Assembly (NCBI GenBank): GCA_037447655.1
Contig: JBBHKE010000307.1
Location: 37,501-101,500, forward strand
Source of the DNA: Zygnema cylindricum
Taxonomy: Eukaryota > Streptophyta > Zygnematophyceae > Zygnematales > Zygnemataceae
Length of the DNA stretch: 64,000 nt
Direction of reading: 5' to 3'
In this document: positions 1 through 11,225 of the stretch, in pieces
Layout: the number at the start of each line of letters is the position of its first letter
Position numbering within the stretch: the first letter of the stretch is position 1
The notes under the pieces: model-generated
Database searches by the model: none
What the model was told of the DNA's origin: nothing
Seen by the model: the letters and a program-made list of their open reading frames with translations, nothing else
Position numbers and translations under genes: made by a program

Positions 1-3000
1 TTCTCCTTTCCCTCCTCCTCCGCCTCCTCCTTCTCCTCCTCCTTTCCCTCCTCCTCCTCCTTCTCCTTTCACTTCTCCTCATCGTCCTCGTCCTCCTGCT
101 TTCCCCTCCTCCTCCTTCTACTCCTTCTCCTCCTCCTGCTCCTTTCAATCCTCCTCCTGCTCCTTTCAATCCTCCTACTCCTCCTCCACCTCCTCTTTCT
201 CCTCTTCCTCCTCCTACTCCTCCTTTCCCTCCCCCTCGTCCTCCTGGTTACCCTCCTCCTCCTTATCCTCCTTCACCTCCTCTTTTGCCACCTCCTTCTC
301 ATTTCTCTCCTCCTTCTACACCTTCTCTGACTTTCCCTCCATTTTCTTTCCCTACCTCTTCCTCCTTTTCCTCCTCCTCTTTCACCTTATCATCGTCCTT
401 CTCCTCCTCCTCCTCCTCCTCATCCTCCTCTTTCCTCGTACTTTCCCTCCCCCTCGTTTTACTTCCTCTCCTACACCTACTCCTCCTCCTCCTCCTCCTC
501 CTTCCCCCCCTCCACTCCCTCCTCCTTTCCTTCCACCACCTCCTCCTACTCCTTTCCCTCCTCCTCCTACCCCACTTTCTCCTTTCTCCTTCTTCTCCTC
601 TACCGCTTCCTTGTTCTCCTCCTCCTCCTTCCCCCCCCCCCCCCTCCCCTCCTCCTTTTCGGCCTCCTTCTCCTCCACTTTTCCTCCTCCTTCTTCTCCT
701 CCTATTACTCCTTGTCCTCATTCCCTCCTCCTCCTCATTCACCTTCCTAATTTTTCTCATCATTTTCTTGTTACTCCTCCTCCTCCTTTTCCTCCTCCTC
801 GTTTTCCTCCTCCTCCTCCTCCTTTTCCTCCTCCTCGTTTTCCTCCTCCTTTTCCTCCTCCTCGTTTTCCTCCTCTTCCTCCTTCTCCTACTCATTTGCC
901 TCCTACTCCTTTCCCTCCTCCACATCCTCCTACTTTCCGTCATCCTCCTTTTCCTCCCTTCCGTGTTCCTCCTCTTCCGTCCTCCTCCTCCTCCTCCTCC
1001 TCCTCCTCCTCCTCCTCCTCCTCCGCCTCCTCCTCCTAATTTTCCTCCCCCTCCTTTAACTTCGTCTACTCCTCCACCAACTTCCCCCCCCCCCACCCCC
1101 TCCACCTTTCCTTCCACCACCTCCTCCTTCTTCTTTCCCTCCTCCTCCGCCTCCTCCTTCTCCTCCTCCTTTCCCTCCTCCTCCTCCTTCTCTTTTAAAT
1201 CTTTCTGCTGTACCTTCTCCTTTCACTCCTCCTCCTCCTCCTCCTCCTCTTTTCACTCCTCATCCTCCTCCACCTCCTCTCTCTCCTCCTCTTCCTCCTA
1301 CTACTTTCCCTCCCCTTGTCCTCCTCCTGGTTTCCCTCCTCCTCCTTATCCTCCTTCACCTCCTCATTTGCCACCTCCTCCTCCTTTCCCTCCTCCTTCT
1401 CCTCCTTCTCCGACTTTCCCTCCTTTTTCTTTCCCTACTTTTCCTTTCCCTACTCTTCCTCATTTTCCTCCTCTCTTTCACCTTATCATCATCCTTCTCC
1501 TCCTCCTCCTCCTCCTCCTCCTCATCCTCCTCTTCCTCGTACTTTCCCTCCCCCTCCTTTTACTTCCTCTTCTCCTCCTACTCCTCCTCCTCCTCCTTCC
1601 CCCTAACTCCTCCTCCTTCTCCTCCTCCTCCTACCCCTCTTTCTCCTTTCTCCTTCTTCTCCTCTACCTCTCCACCTCCTTTTCGGCCTTCTTCTCCTCC
1701 ACTTTTCCTCCTCCTTCCCCTCCTCCTCCTTCTTCTCCTCCTTCTCCAAATCCATTTCCGTTTCTTTCTCTTCCTCTTTATCCTCCTTCTCCTTCTCTTC
1801 CTCCTCCACCTCCTCCTCCTCCTGCTCCTCATCCTCCTCCTCCTTTTCCTCCTTCTCCTCCTCCTTATCAACTTCCTTCTCCTCCTCTTTCTCCTCCTAC
1901 TTATTCTCCTCCTCTTTCTCCTCCTACTTATTCTCCTCCTCTTTCTCCTCCTCCTCCTCCTCCTTCTCCTCCTCCTGCTCCTCCTCATCCCTTTTTTCCT
2001 CCCCATCCTTTCCCTCCTCCCCCTCCTTTTCCTCCTCCCCCTCCTTTTCCTCCTCCTCCTTGTCCTTTCTTGCTCCTCCTCCTCCTCCTCGTCCTTCTCC
2101 TCCTCCTTCCCCTTGTTCTCCTCCTCCTTCCCCCCCTCCTCTTCCTTCTCCTCCTCATCCTTCTCCTCCTTCTCCTCCTCCTTATCCTCCTCCTTCTCCC
2201 CCTTCTCCTCCTCCTTCTCCTCCTTTTTTTCCTTTCCTTTTTCTCCTTGTCCTCCACCATCTCTCCCCCCTCATCGTCCTTTTTCGGCATCCTTCTCCTC
2301 TTTGTTTTCCGCCTCGCTATCTCCTCCTTTTCCGCCTCCTTCTCCACCAATTCTGCTCTTCCTTTTCCTTCAACGCCTCCGTCTCCTGCTCCTTTTCCGC
2401 CTCTTTCTCCTCCTCTTTCTCCTCCTCCTTAATCTCCTCCTCCTTCTCCCCCCTCCTCCTTCTCCTCCTTCTCCTCCTCCTCCCCCTTTTCTGCCTCCTC
2501 CTCCTCCTTCTCCTCCTGCTCCTCCTTCTCTTCCTCCTTTTTCTCCTCCAACACCTCCTTTTCCTCCTCGTGCTCCTCCTCCTTTTCCTCCTCCTCCTCT
2601 TCCTCCTCCTCCTCCTTCTCCTCCTCATCTTCCTCCAATTTTTCGTCCTCTTCCTCCTCCTCATTCTCCAGTTCCTCATCCTCTTCCTCCTCGTCTTCCT
2701 CCTCTTCCTCCTCCTCTTCCCCCTCCTCTTCCCCCTCCTAGGTTACCTCCTCTTCCTCGTGCTCTTCCTCCTCTTCCTGTTTCTGTTCCTCCTCCTTTTC
2801 CTGCGCCTCCTCCTTCTCCATTTCCTCCTGCTTCTCCTCGTCATTCCTGCTTCCTCTCCTGCTCCTTCTCCTTTTCTTCCTCCTTCTCCTACTCTCTCCA
2901 CCTCCTCCTTGTTTTCCTCCTCCTCCTCCACGTCTCCTCCTTTTTTTTCTCCTCCTTCTCCTTCTACGCCTCCTCTCCTACTCCTTTTCCGCCTCCTCTT

Positions 3001-4997
3001 TCCCTTCCTCCTTAATCTCCTCCTTCTCCTTCTCCTCCTCCTCCTTCTCCTCCTCCTCTTCCTCCTTCTCCTCCTCCTTGCCCTTCTCCACCTTCTCCTC
3101 TTGTTCCTCCTGCTCCTTATCCTCCTCCTCATTCTCCTCCTTTTCCTCCTCTTTCTCCCCCTCCTTTTCCTCCCCCTTTCCTCCACCTCCTTCTCCTCCT
3201 CCTTTTCCTCCTCATGCTACTCCTCCTTTTCCTCCTCCTCATCTTCCTCCTGCTCCTCCTTCTCCTCTTCATCTCCCTCCTATTTTTCGTCCTCTTCCTC
3301 CTCCTCGTCAATCTCCTGTTCCTCCTCTTCCTCCTCGTCTTCCTCCTCTTCCTCTTCCTCTTTCCCCTCCTCTTCCCCCTCCCCGTCTCCCTCCTCTTCC
3401 TCGTGCTCTTCCTCCTCTTCCTGTTTTTCTTCCTCCTTTTCCTGCTCCTCCTCCTCCTCCTTTTCATCCTCCCCTCCCCCTTTTCCTCCTACTTCTCCTC
3501 GTCATTTCGTGCTTCTCCTTCTCCTCCTCCTCCTCATACTCCTTCTCCTGCTCCCTCCCTCCTCCCTCTTCCAACAATTTTCCTCCTACTCCCATCTCTT
3601 CCCTTCACCTCCTCCTCCTTTCACTCCTCTTCATCCTCCTCCTTTCCCTCATCCTCCACCTCCTCCTCCTCCCCCTTTCCCTCTTCCTCCTCCTTCTCCT
3701 CCTCCTCATATCCCCCCCCCTCCCCCTTTCTCTTCACCTCATCCTCCTCCTCCTCCTCCTCCTCCTCCTCATCCTCCTTTCCCCCCTCCTCCTCATCCTC
3801 CTCCTGTCCCTCCCCCTCCACCTCCTCCTTCTATTCCTCCTTTCCCTCCTCGTCCTCATCATCCTTCTCCTCCTTTCCATCCCCTCTACCTACTCATTTA
3901 CCTCCTTTCCCTCCTCCACCTCCTCCTCCTTTCTTTTCCTCCTTTTCCTACATCTCCTTCCCCTCGTCCTCCTCGTCCCTTTCCTCCTTCTCCTCCTCCT
4001 TATCCTTAGCTTTTCATTTTCCTTCTCATCCTCCTTTTCCTCCTCCTTCTCCTCCTTTTTCTTTTCCATCTCCTCCTCCTCTTTCTCCTCCTCGACTTCC
4101 TTTTCCTCCTCCTCCTACTTACCATCCTCATCTCTCTCTCCCTCTCTCTCTCCCCCACTCTACTCCTCGCTCTCCTAATTTCCCTCCTCTTCCTCCTCCT
4201 CCTCCTCCTCCTCCTCCTCCACTTTTCTCCTTTCCCACCTCCTCCTCCTCCTCCTTTCCGTCCCGCTCTTCCTGTTTCTCCTCCTGCTCCTCGTCATCCC
4301 CTTTTCTCTCCTCCTCCTCGTCCTTTCTTGCTCCTTCTCCTTCTCCTTATCCTTCTCCAGCTCTTCTTCCTTCCACATTCTCCTCTTCCTTCTCCTCCTC
4401 CTCCTCCTCCTCCTTTTCCTTCTTCTCCTCCTCCTCCTCCCCCCCCCCCCCCTCCTCCTTTTCGGCCACCTAATCCACTTTTCCTCCTCCTCCTCCTCCT
4501 TCTCCTCCTTCTCCTCCTTTTCCGTTTCCTTCTCTTTGTCTTTCTCCTCCTTCTTCTCCTCCTCCTTTTCCGTTTCCTTCTCTTTGTCTTTCTCCTCCTT
4601 CTTCTCCTCCTCCTTTTCCGTTTCCTTCTCTTTGTCTTTCTCCTCCTCCTCCCTTCTCCTCCTTCTGCTCCTCCTCTTCCCCTTTTCCCTCCTTCTCCTC
4701 CTCCTTTTCCTCCTTCTCCTCCTCCTTTTCCACCTCCTTCTCCACTTTCTCCTCCTTGTTAATCTCGTACTTCTCCTTCTCCTCCTTATCCTCCTCCTGC
4801 TCCTCCTCCTCCTGCTCCTCCTCCCCTTTTCCCTCCTCCTCCTCCCCTTTTTCCTCCTCCTCCTTTCGCTCCTCCTCCTTTTTTCCTCCTCCTCCTCGAC
4901 CTTTCTTGCTCCTTATCCTTCTCCTCCTCCTTCTCCTCTTCCTTCCTCCTGCTTTTCCTTCTCCTCCTCCTCCTCCTTTCCTCCTCCACCTTCTCCC
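1..4997. repeat. Polypyrimidine low-complexity tract, first block
   Basis: The plus strand is almost only C and T, built from CCT/CTC/TTC triplets with scattered A and G. It is not a simple microsatellite. Larger blocks recur: the passage at 223-400 returns at about 1302-1490, a spacing near 1.08 kb, with the same punctuation (CTTATCCTCCTTCACCTCC). Blocks at 2640-2790 and 3290-3430 also resemble each other and 6470-6620. Two C homopolymers of 14 lie at 631-644 and 4439-4452. The long open frames on both strands encode only Ser/Pro/Leu/Phe or Arg/Glu/Gly/Lys and are composition artefacts. A tract like this can form triplex (H-) DNA; that is inference. Confidence 0.95.
4518..4655. repeat. Three tandem copies of a 48-bp pyrimidine unit
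   Basis: The string TTTTCCGTTTCCTTCTCTTT starts at 4518, 4566 and 4614, giving an exact 48-bp period inside the polypyrimidine tract. The rare G residues act as markers and are conserved in all three copies, so this is a recent local duplication. Confidence 0.9.
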
Positions 4998-5439
4998 TGT
5001 TGGACTTAGTTCCTTTGCTAGAAGCTTGTTTTATGTTTGTTATTTCTGTTTTTATTTAATAACGAAAACTAGCATTCCAGTTTTCGTTATTAAGTTAGTT
5101 TTCCTATTCTAGTTCACGTTATTAGTCAGTCTGTTCTTTGTTTACTTTAAAGCGTTCAGCTTAGCATCTAGTGACAGATCAGATCCTAAGCTGTCCACCG
5201 CCTAAGTAGAGATCTTCCTGCCCTTTCGGCATTATGTGTCAGATGACCTTTCAGATCATCTACGGTTTCTGACCTTGAGAAGTCACTTCGTGACATTCTC
5301 TTCTCTACTTAACGATCTCAACCTGTTGTACCTTTTTATCCTTTTTTATCAAAAAGCTTTTTGTCTTTGCTCTCTTTTGTACTTTTCATTTATCTTTCCT
5401 TCCCACTTTATCTGCTGCCATGTCATCTACTGCAATACT
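4998..5439. other. Mixed-sequence island inside the polypyrimidine tract
   Basis: These 442 bases are the only ordinary-composition DNA in the first 8.4 kb. The island starts TGTTGGACTTAG, a typical LTR opening, and ends just before a run of 15 C at 5440-5454. It contains a strong hairpin. A solo LTR is possible, but no convincing CA end, target duplication, primer site or second copy was found, so the nature stays open. Confidence 0.5.
5056..5093. repeat. Perfect 15-bp inverted repeat (hairpin)
   Basis: The left arm TTAATAACGAAAACT (5056-5070) is the exact reverse complement of the right arm at 5079-5093, with an 8-base loop. It could be a terminator-like or recombination structure in the island, or the footprint of a small inverted-repeat element. 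Function is unknown. Confidence 0.85.
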
Positions 5440-8410
5440 CCCCCCCCCCCCCCCTCATCGTCCATTTCGGCATCCTTCTCCTCTTCATTTTCCACCTCTT
5501 TCTCCTCCACTTCTCCTCCTCCTCCTCCTCCTACTCCTCCTTCTCCTTCTACGCCTTCTTCTCCTCCTCCTTTTCCGCCTCCTCCTCCTCCTACTCCTTC
5601 TCCTCCTCCTTTTCCGCCTCCGTCTCCTCCTCCTCCTTCTCCTCCTGTTCCTCCTTCTCTTCCTCCTCCCTTTCCTCCTACTCTTCCCCCTGCTCCTCCT
5701 TCTCCTCTTTCTCCTCCTTCTCCTCCTCGTCTTCCTCCTCTTCCTCCTCCCCGTCTACCTTCTTTTCCTCTTACTCTTCCTCCTCTTCCTGTTTCTGTTC
5801 CTCCTCCTTTTCCTGCTCCCCTTCTTCCCCTTTTCCTCCTCCTTCTCCTCCTTGTTTTCCTCCTCCTCCTCCACTTCTACTCCTCCTTAATCTCCTCCTT
5901 CTCCTTTTCCTCCTCCTTCTCCTCCTACTTCTCCACCTTCTCCTCCGTGTTTTCCGCCTCCTCCTCCTCTTTCTCCTCCTCCTTTCTCCTCCTCCTCCTT
6001 CCCCTCCTCCTCCTCCTCCTACTTCTCCACCTTCTCCTCCTCCTTTTCCTCCTCCTCCTCCTACTTCTCCACCTTCTCCTCCTTGTTTTCCTCCTCCTCC
6101 TCCACTTCTACTCCTCCTTAATCTCCTCCTTCTCCTCCTACTTCTCCACCTTCTCCTCCTCTTTCTCCTCCTCCTTAATCTCATCCTTCTCCTTCCCCTC
6201 CTCCTCCTTCTTCTCTCCCACCTCTTCCTCCTCCTTGCCCTCCTCCACCTTCTCCTCCTGTTCCTCCTGCTCCTTATCCTCCTCATTTTCCTCCTCCTCC
6301 TCCTCTTTCTCCCCCTCCTTTTCCTCCTCTTTCTCCCCTTCCTTTTCCTCCTCTTTCTCCCACTCCTTTTCCTTCTCGTGCTCCTCCTCTTTTTCCTCCT
6401 CCTCATCCTCCTGCTCCTCCTCCTCTTTCTCCTCCTTCTACTCATCTTCCTCCTATTTTTCGTCCTCTTCCTCCTATTTTTCGTCCTCCTCCTCCTCCTC
6501 GTCCTTCTCCTGTTCCTCCTCCTCTTCCACCTCGTCTTCCTCCTCTTTCTCTTCCTCTTCCCCCTCTACTTCCCCCTCCCCGTCTCCCTCCTCTTCCTCG
6601 TGCTCTTCCTCCTCTTCCTGTTTATCCTCCACCTTTCTATCCTCCTTCTCCCTCTTTTCCTCCTACTTCTCCTCGTCATTTCCTGCTACTTCTCCTGCTC
6701 CTCTTTTTCTTCCTCCTCCTCCTCTCCTCCTCCTTCTCCACCTTCTCCTCCACCTTGTTTTCCTCCTCCTCCTCCTCTTTGACCTCCTCCTCCTCCTCTT
6801 CCTCCTTTTTTCCCTCTTCCTCCTCCTCGTCCTCCCGCTTCATTCCATCTTCCTCCTCCTCCTCCTCCTCATTCCTATTCTCCTCCTCCTCCTCCTCCTT
6901 CCTTTTCTCCTCCTCCTCATTCATTTTCTCCTCCTCCTCCTCTGTTTCCTCCTCCGTCTCCACCACTTCCTCATCCTTCTTCTCCTCCTTTTCCTCTTTC
7001 TCCTCCTTCTCCTCCTCCTCTTCCTCCTTCTCCTCCTCCTCCTCTTCTCATCCTCCTCCTCCTCTTTTTCCCTCTCCTTCTACTCCTTTTCCTCCTCCTT
7101 CTCTTCCTCCTTCTCCTCCTCCTCCACCTCCTCCTTCTCCCCCTCGTTCCCATCCTCCTTCTCCTCTTTTTCCTCCTCCTCCTCCTCCTCTTCCTCCTTC
7201 TCCTCCTCCTCCTTCTTCTCATCCTCCTCCTCCTCCTCTTTTTCCCTCTCCTTCTACTCCTTTTCCTCCTCCTCCTCCTCCTCCTCATCCTCCTCCTCCT
7301 CCTTTTCCTCCTCCTCTTTCTCCTCTTCCTTTTCCTCCTCATTATCCTCCTCCTCTTTCTCCTCCTCCTCTTTCTCCTCCTCCTTTTCCTCCCCCTCCTC
7401 CTCCTCTTCCTCCTTTTCCTCCTCTCGTCCTCCTCCTCCTGCTCCTCCTAGTTTTTCTTCTCCTCCTCCTAGTTTTCCTCCTCCTCCTCCTCTTTCTTCT
7501 CCTTCTGTTTTTTTCCCCTCGTTTTCCTCCTCTTCCTCATCCTCTTTCCCCTCCCTCGTCCTCCTCCTCCTCCTCCTCCTCCTCGTTCCCCTCCTCCTCC
7601 TCTTTCTCCTCCTCCACCTCCTCCTTTTCCTCCTCCGCCTCCTCCTCCTATTCCTCCTTTTCCTCCGCTCGTCCTCCTCCTCATTATCCTCCTCCTCTTT
7701 CTCCTCCTCCTCTTCCTCCCCCTCCCTCCTCCTCTTCCTCCTTTTCCTCCTCTCGTCCTCCTCCTCCTGCTCCTCCTAGTTTTTCTTCTCCTCCTCCTAG
7801 TTTTCCTCCTCCTCCTCCTCTTTCTTCTCCTCCTTTTCCTTCCCCTCCTCCCTCCTCTTTCCTCCTTTTCCTCCTCTCCTCCTCCTCCTCCTCCTCCTCC
7901 TCCTCCTCCTCCTCCTCCTCCTCCTCCTCCTCCTCCTCCTCCTCCTCCTCCTCCTCCTCCTCCTCCTCCTCCTCCTCCTCCTCCTCCTCCTCCTCCTCCT
8001 CCTCCTCCTCCTCCTCCTCCTCCTCCTCCTCCTTTTCCTCCTCCTCATAGGTTCTCTCCTCCTAGTTTTCCTCCTCTTTCTCCTCCTCTTCCTCCTCTTC
8101 TTCCTCCTCTTCCCTCTCCTCGTCCTCCTCCTCCTCCCCCTCCTCTTCCTCCTCTTCCCCCTCCCCTTCCTCTTCCTCTTACCCCTACTCTTCCATTTCT
8201 TCCTCCTCTTCCCCCTCCCCGTTCCCTTCTTCCTCGTCCTTTTCCTTCTCCACCTCTTGCTCCTCTTTCCCTCTTCCTTCTCCTTTTTCTCCTTCTCCTT
8301 TTCCTCTTTCTCCTTCCCCTCCTCCTCCTCCTCCTCCTCTCCCTCCTCTTCCTCCTCCTTTTCCTCCTCCTCCTAGTTTTCATCCTCCCCCTCCTCCTCC
8401 TCCTACCTAA
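5440..8410. repeat. Polypyrimidine low-complexity tract, second block
   Basis: The C/T-only DNA resumes with C15 and then a passage (CTCATCGTCCATTTCGGCAT) that also occurs at about 2268, so the block starting at 5455 is a diverged copy of the block starting at 2268. Smaller duplications are visible: 7067 and 7240 (about 173 bp apart) and 7418-7503 and 7742-7830 (about 325 bp apart). The tract stops sharply at 8410, before AT-rich sequence leading to a coding exon. Confidence 0.95.
7876..8033. repeat. Pure (CCT)n microsatellite, about 52 units
   Basis: About 158 bases are an uninterrupted CCT/AGG trinucleotide repeat. Its purity contrasts with the punctuated repeats around it, so it is probably the youngest and least stable segment of the tract. 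Repeat number is likely polymorphic and hard to assemble. Confidence 0.95.
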
Positions 8411-8716
8411 ACTATATATATTGTGGAGAGAAATTGGTCCGCATTGGAAAGTGCATTTTCTTAACCATGTTTTTTGGGGTTTTTGTTTGTATAACTAATC
8501 TGCGATTTAACGGTGAAGTCATTCTACTTTTAGTTTAAAATGTACTGAAAGCTAATTATTTTAATAATGCAAACTTAGTATAATAACACATTGACATGAA
8601 ATAAGCCAAAGCTATTATACTGTCCACAAATATTTGAGGTTTACTTCTCGGAATCGCATTTAGAGTAGAAAAAGATGCAATTTTAGTCACACGTTTTTGT
8701 GTTGTTTTTATTGCAG
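8411..8716 (+). other. Probable 3' end of an intron
   Basis: Ordinary AT-rich DNA lies between the polypyrimidine tract and the exon at 8717. It ends in a T-rich stretch and TTGCAG, a good 3' splice site. No coding frame is supported. If the exon is real, this and probably the upstream pyrimidine tract belong to one long intron. Confidence 0.5.
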
Positions 8717-8992
8717 TCTGTCGTTGACGAAACCAGCAATTATCCAACTTGGGATTTTCTTTTCACAAACAATCTGCGACAAGTAGGAAATACGTCAATG
8801 AGGTCGTATGAAATTTCCGTTGGCATGGATAAATTGATATTGTTGAGCTTTGCCAATTTGTTAATAGCCGGAGAGTGCGACTATTTTGTCGGAGTGTTGG
8901 GATCAAACTGGAATCGACTAATCAATGAGTTACGCCTCACGAGTGGTAGATTAAATGCAGGAATTGTAGCCCTTAATAATGGTCAGAGTTAG
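8717..8992 (+). CDS. Terminal exon of a fucosyltransferase-like glycosyltransferase
   Basis: About 91 codons are open from the splice acceptor TTGCAG to a TAG stop at 8990-8992. The peptide carries the pattern seen near the C-terminus of FUT8/GT23-like and related fucosyltransferases: VVDETSNYPTWDF early (like a 'DDP-VVxE-xxYP-W-F' block), then CDYFVGVLGSNWNRLINELR, in which a nucleotide-sugar enzyme places a conserved acidic residue, a G(T/V)LxSN turn and an Arg/Leu helix. Such enzymes act in the Golgi, transferring fucose from GDP-fucose. There are no stops or shifts, so this looks like a living or recently living gene. The upstream exons are not in the window; the preceding 8.4 kb is pyrimidine repeat, probably intronic. 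The family assignment is from memory of the motif; exact subfamily is uncertain. Confidence 0.55.
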   Translation, partial: SVVDETSNYPTWDFLFTNNLRQVGNTSMRSYEISVGMDKLILLSFANLLIAGECDYFVGVLGSNWNRLINELRLTSGRLNAGIVALNNGQS

Positions 8993-9837
8993 AGGGGGAG
9001 AAAGTCTAGGAATTTGTGTAATAACTATTAAGGCATACATAGGAATTCAAATAATATTTTTTGTCGGTATGCTTTGTGAAGTTAAGTTTGTTTCATTTCG
9101 CGCGTCCCTAGATGTATCGGTTTGTTTCGTGGGGTTTAGATTATATTTCGTTTGGGCTACTGTATTTTTGTGCGTAGTACTTGGGTTAGGGACGTGTCTT
9201 CGTGCTTTCGCGACTTTTTTTGTAAAGGAGAGTTAGTGGAGAATAACTTGGTGGTAGATTGTGCCGTGCATTGTAGTATGGTAGTCCTAAGTTAGTTCTT
9301 GTGCAAATTGTTCTGTCGTGATAAGATGGTGAGAGGGGTACGCTTTCAATGTCGTTTACAGTATATGTTTTCGGACGCTAAGTAATGAGTGAGTAAATGA
9401 GAGTCAGAGACTTGAGGTGAAAATTCTTCGAGTTAATATATTGATATTTGGTCGATGTGTAATGTGTTGATATGAGATGAAGTTGTGGTCATTGTTTATG
9501 TTTTGTTGATCCTTTTAAATTTTATCAGAATGGGTAGAGATTCGAGGTTGTATGGCCACGACGAGTGTGGAGGCCATGGGTTGAAAGATGATATCGAATT
9601 TGCCACCTACTCTGTTGGCTGGCCCTCCCTTGGAGCCTTTGGAAGATATACATTCTCTTGAAGAGAAGCCTCCAAAATCGATCGACAAAGCGTTCAATTT
9701 TGGAGGGGCTTAATTCGAAGTGTCACTTCCTACTAATCCGTTCAGTCACGATAGGTTCGGAGGAGCTTCCACAATCAAGGATCAGCTTGGTGACTTGTTC
9801 AGATCTGTTCCACAATGTCGATGCCAAAATTCAAAAT
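8993..9837. other. Intergenic or 3' UTR, no supported gene
   Basis: This follows the glycosyltransferase stop codon; its first part is probably 3' UTR. At about 9540-9830 a plus-strand frame with two stops reads like a short gag or exon remnant (..PTNPFSHDRFGGASTIK..), but I recognise no family. Otherwise I see nothing. Confidence 0.4.
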
Positions 9838-10140
9838 GAGAGAGGAGAAAGAAAAGGAAAGAATCTTCTGGAGGGGAAGAAAAGGAAAGTTTGTAGGGGA
9901 GGAGGAAAAAAAGGAAAGAATCTAGTGGAGGAGGAAAAAAATGAAAGTATCTAGTGGAGGGGGAAAAAAAAAAGGAATCTAGTGGAGGAGGAAGAATAAG
10001 AAAGAATCTTAAGGAGGAAAAGAAAAAAGGAAAGAATGCGGCGGAGGAGGAAAAAAAGGAAAGAATCCAGTGGAGGAGGAAGAAAAGACAAGAAACTAGT
10101 GGAGGAAGAAAAAAAAGAATCTAGTGGAGGAGAGAGTCGA
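9838..10140. repeat. Polypurine minisatellite, unit about 36 bp
   Basis: About nine imperfect copies of a purine unit containing GGAAAGAATCTAGTGGAGGA are followed by A/G runs of variable length. Purines are on the plus strand, opposite in polarity to the 1-8410 tract. The unit differs from the 54-bp array further right. Confidence 0.85.
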
Positions 10141-10224
10141 AAAGGTAAAAAAATTGAAATTTTAGAGATCGGAGATTTTGGAGCTTTTGCCTTTGACTTT
10201 TGGCATTTTGGTTTTTGATTTTTT

Positions 10225-10366
10225 TCAGGTGTAAGAGAAAAGAGAAGAGAAGAAACAAAAGGAGAGAGGATAGGAGAGGATAAGAGAGGGGAGGGAAGAG
10301 GAGGGGAGAGGAGAGGAGAGGCGGCAAAAAGAGAGAGGGAAGGGGAGGGGGAGGGGGGGGGGGGCG
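10225..10366. repeat. Polypurine tract ending in a G run
   Basis: GA-rich DNA (GAGAGGAGAGGAGAGG type) ends in a poly-G stretch just before 10370. It lies immediately upstream of the LTR at 10398 but is separated from it by about 30 ordinary bases, so it is not simply that element's polypurine tract. Confidence 0.85.
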
Positions 10367-10397
10367 AATGATACATTGTGAAACGGCGTCCCAATTC

Positions 10398-10793
10398 TGT
10401 TGAGCGCCGTAATATATTAATTTTGTTTGCGTGTCATTTGTTTTGTGTTGCATGATAGTTTTGTTAGGATTTGATTTGCGCGCCAAGTACTTTCGTATTT
10501 GTACGGCGGTTTATGTTTCGTTTGATACCACTAACTTTATGACGTTTTGCAAGTACTATAGTTTGATTGGTTCGTTCGCGTACTTTTGTACACCGACTGA
10601 TTATGTAGGTTTCTTGTTTGTTTTGTGTGAGAGTATTTAGGACATGCGTTTTCGTGAGAGTTTAATCTTTTGTAAGAGGGGAAAACTTCCGGTGAAATAT
10701 ATCTGGTTTTTGCTGGAGTGTTCTCTTCTTGTGATCTTTGCTTCCGCATATTCTTCTGTTCATCCTTCCGTCATCTTGTGTATTGATCCTACA
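10398..10793 (+). mobile_element. 5' LTR of a Ty1/copia-type element
   Basis: The segment opens TGTTGAGCGCC and closes GATCCTACA, the TG..CA ends of a plant LTR, and is followed two bases later by a canonical primer-binding site. An AT-rich TAATATATTAA near its start could serve as a TATA region. The matching 3' LTR was not found; downstream the element runs into a purine minisatellite instead of gag. Confidence 0.65.
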
Positions 10794-10795
10794 TT

Positions 10796-10807
10796 TGGTA
10801 TCAGAGC
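10796..10807 (+). other. Primer-binding site for initiator tRNA-Met
   Basis: TGGTATCAGAGC matches the 3' end of the plant initiator methionine tRNA, the usual primer for reverse transcription in Ty1/copia elements. Its position right after a CA-ending LTR fixes the element's orientation as plus. Confidence 0.85.
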
Positions 10808-10854
10808 CAGCATGCTCCTCTAATAATGTGCAAAGGTGGCAAGTATTGCCGCCA

Positions 10855-11225
10855 TAGGGGGGAAGAAGAAAAAGGTAGGGAGGAAGGGATAGAGGAAGAG
10901 AGAGGTAGCACGAGAGAGCAAGGAATTGGTAAGGGGGGAAGGGAGAAAGGAAGAGAGAGGTAGGAAGAGAAAGTGAGGAAGAGGTAGAGAGGAAGAGAGA
11001 TTGGAAGAGAGAGGCAAGGAGAGAGAGCGCGGTAGAGGTAAGTAGGAAGGGAGGGGGGAGGGATAGCGGAAGAGAGAGATATGATGAGAGAGTGAGGAAG
11101 TGGTAGGAAGGGAGAGAGGAAGAGATGCAAGAAGGGAGAGAGAGGAAGAGGTAGGGAGAAAGGGAGAGAGGAAAAGAGGTAGAAAGAGAGAGCCAGGAAG
11201 AGGTAGGGAGGAAGGTAGGTGAAGG
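10855..11225. repeat. Polypurine 54-bp minisatellite (short array)
   Basis: About seven degenerate copies of the unit AGGTAGGAAGAGAGAGCGAG... begin some 50 bases after the primer-binding site, where gag would be expected. The same unit makes up the long array at 17943-20172. On the minus strand each unit gives an 18-residue Leu/Ser/Pro/Tyr repeat, which explains long but meaningless open frames. Confidence 0.85.

Noticed and set aside
4998-5439. Firm call of the island as a solo LTR
   Set aside because: The TG start is suggestive, but no CA end, target duplication or second copy was found.
285-8383. Many long open frames on both strands (up to 847 codons) rich in Ser/Pro/Leu/Phe or Arg/Glu/Gly
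   Set aside because: They arise from a nearly stop-free C/T repeat, overlap in all frames, and show no domain.
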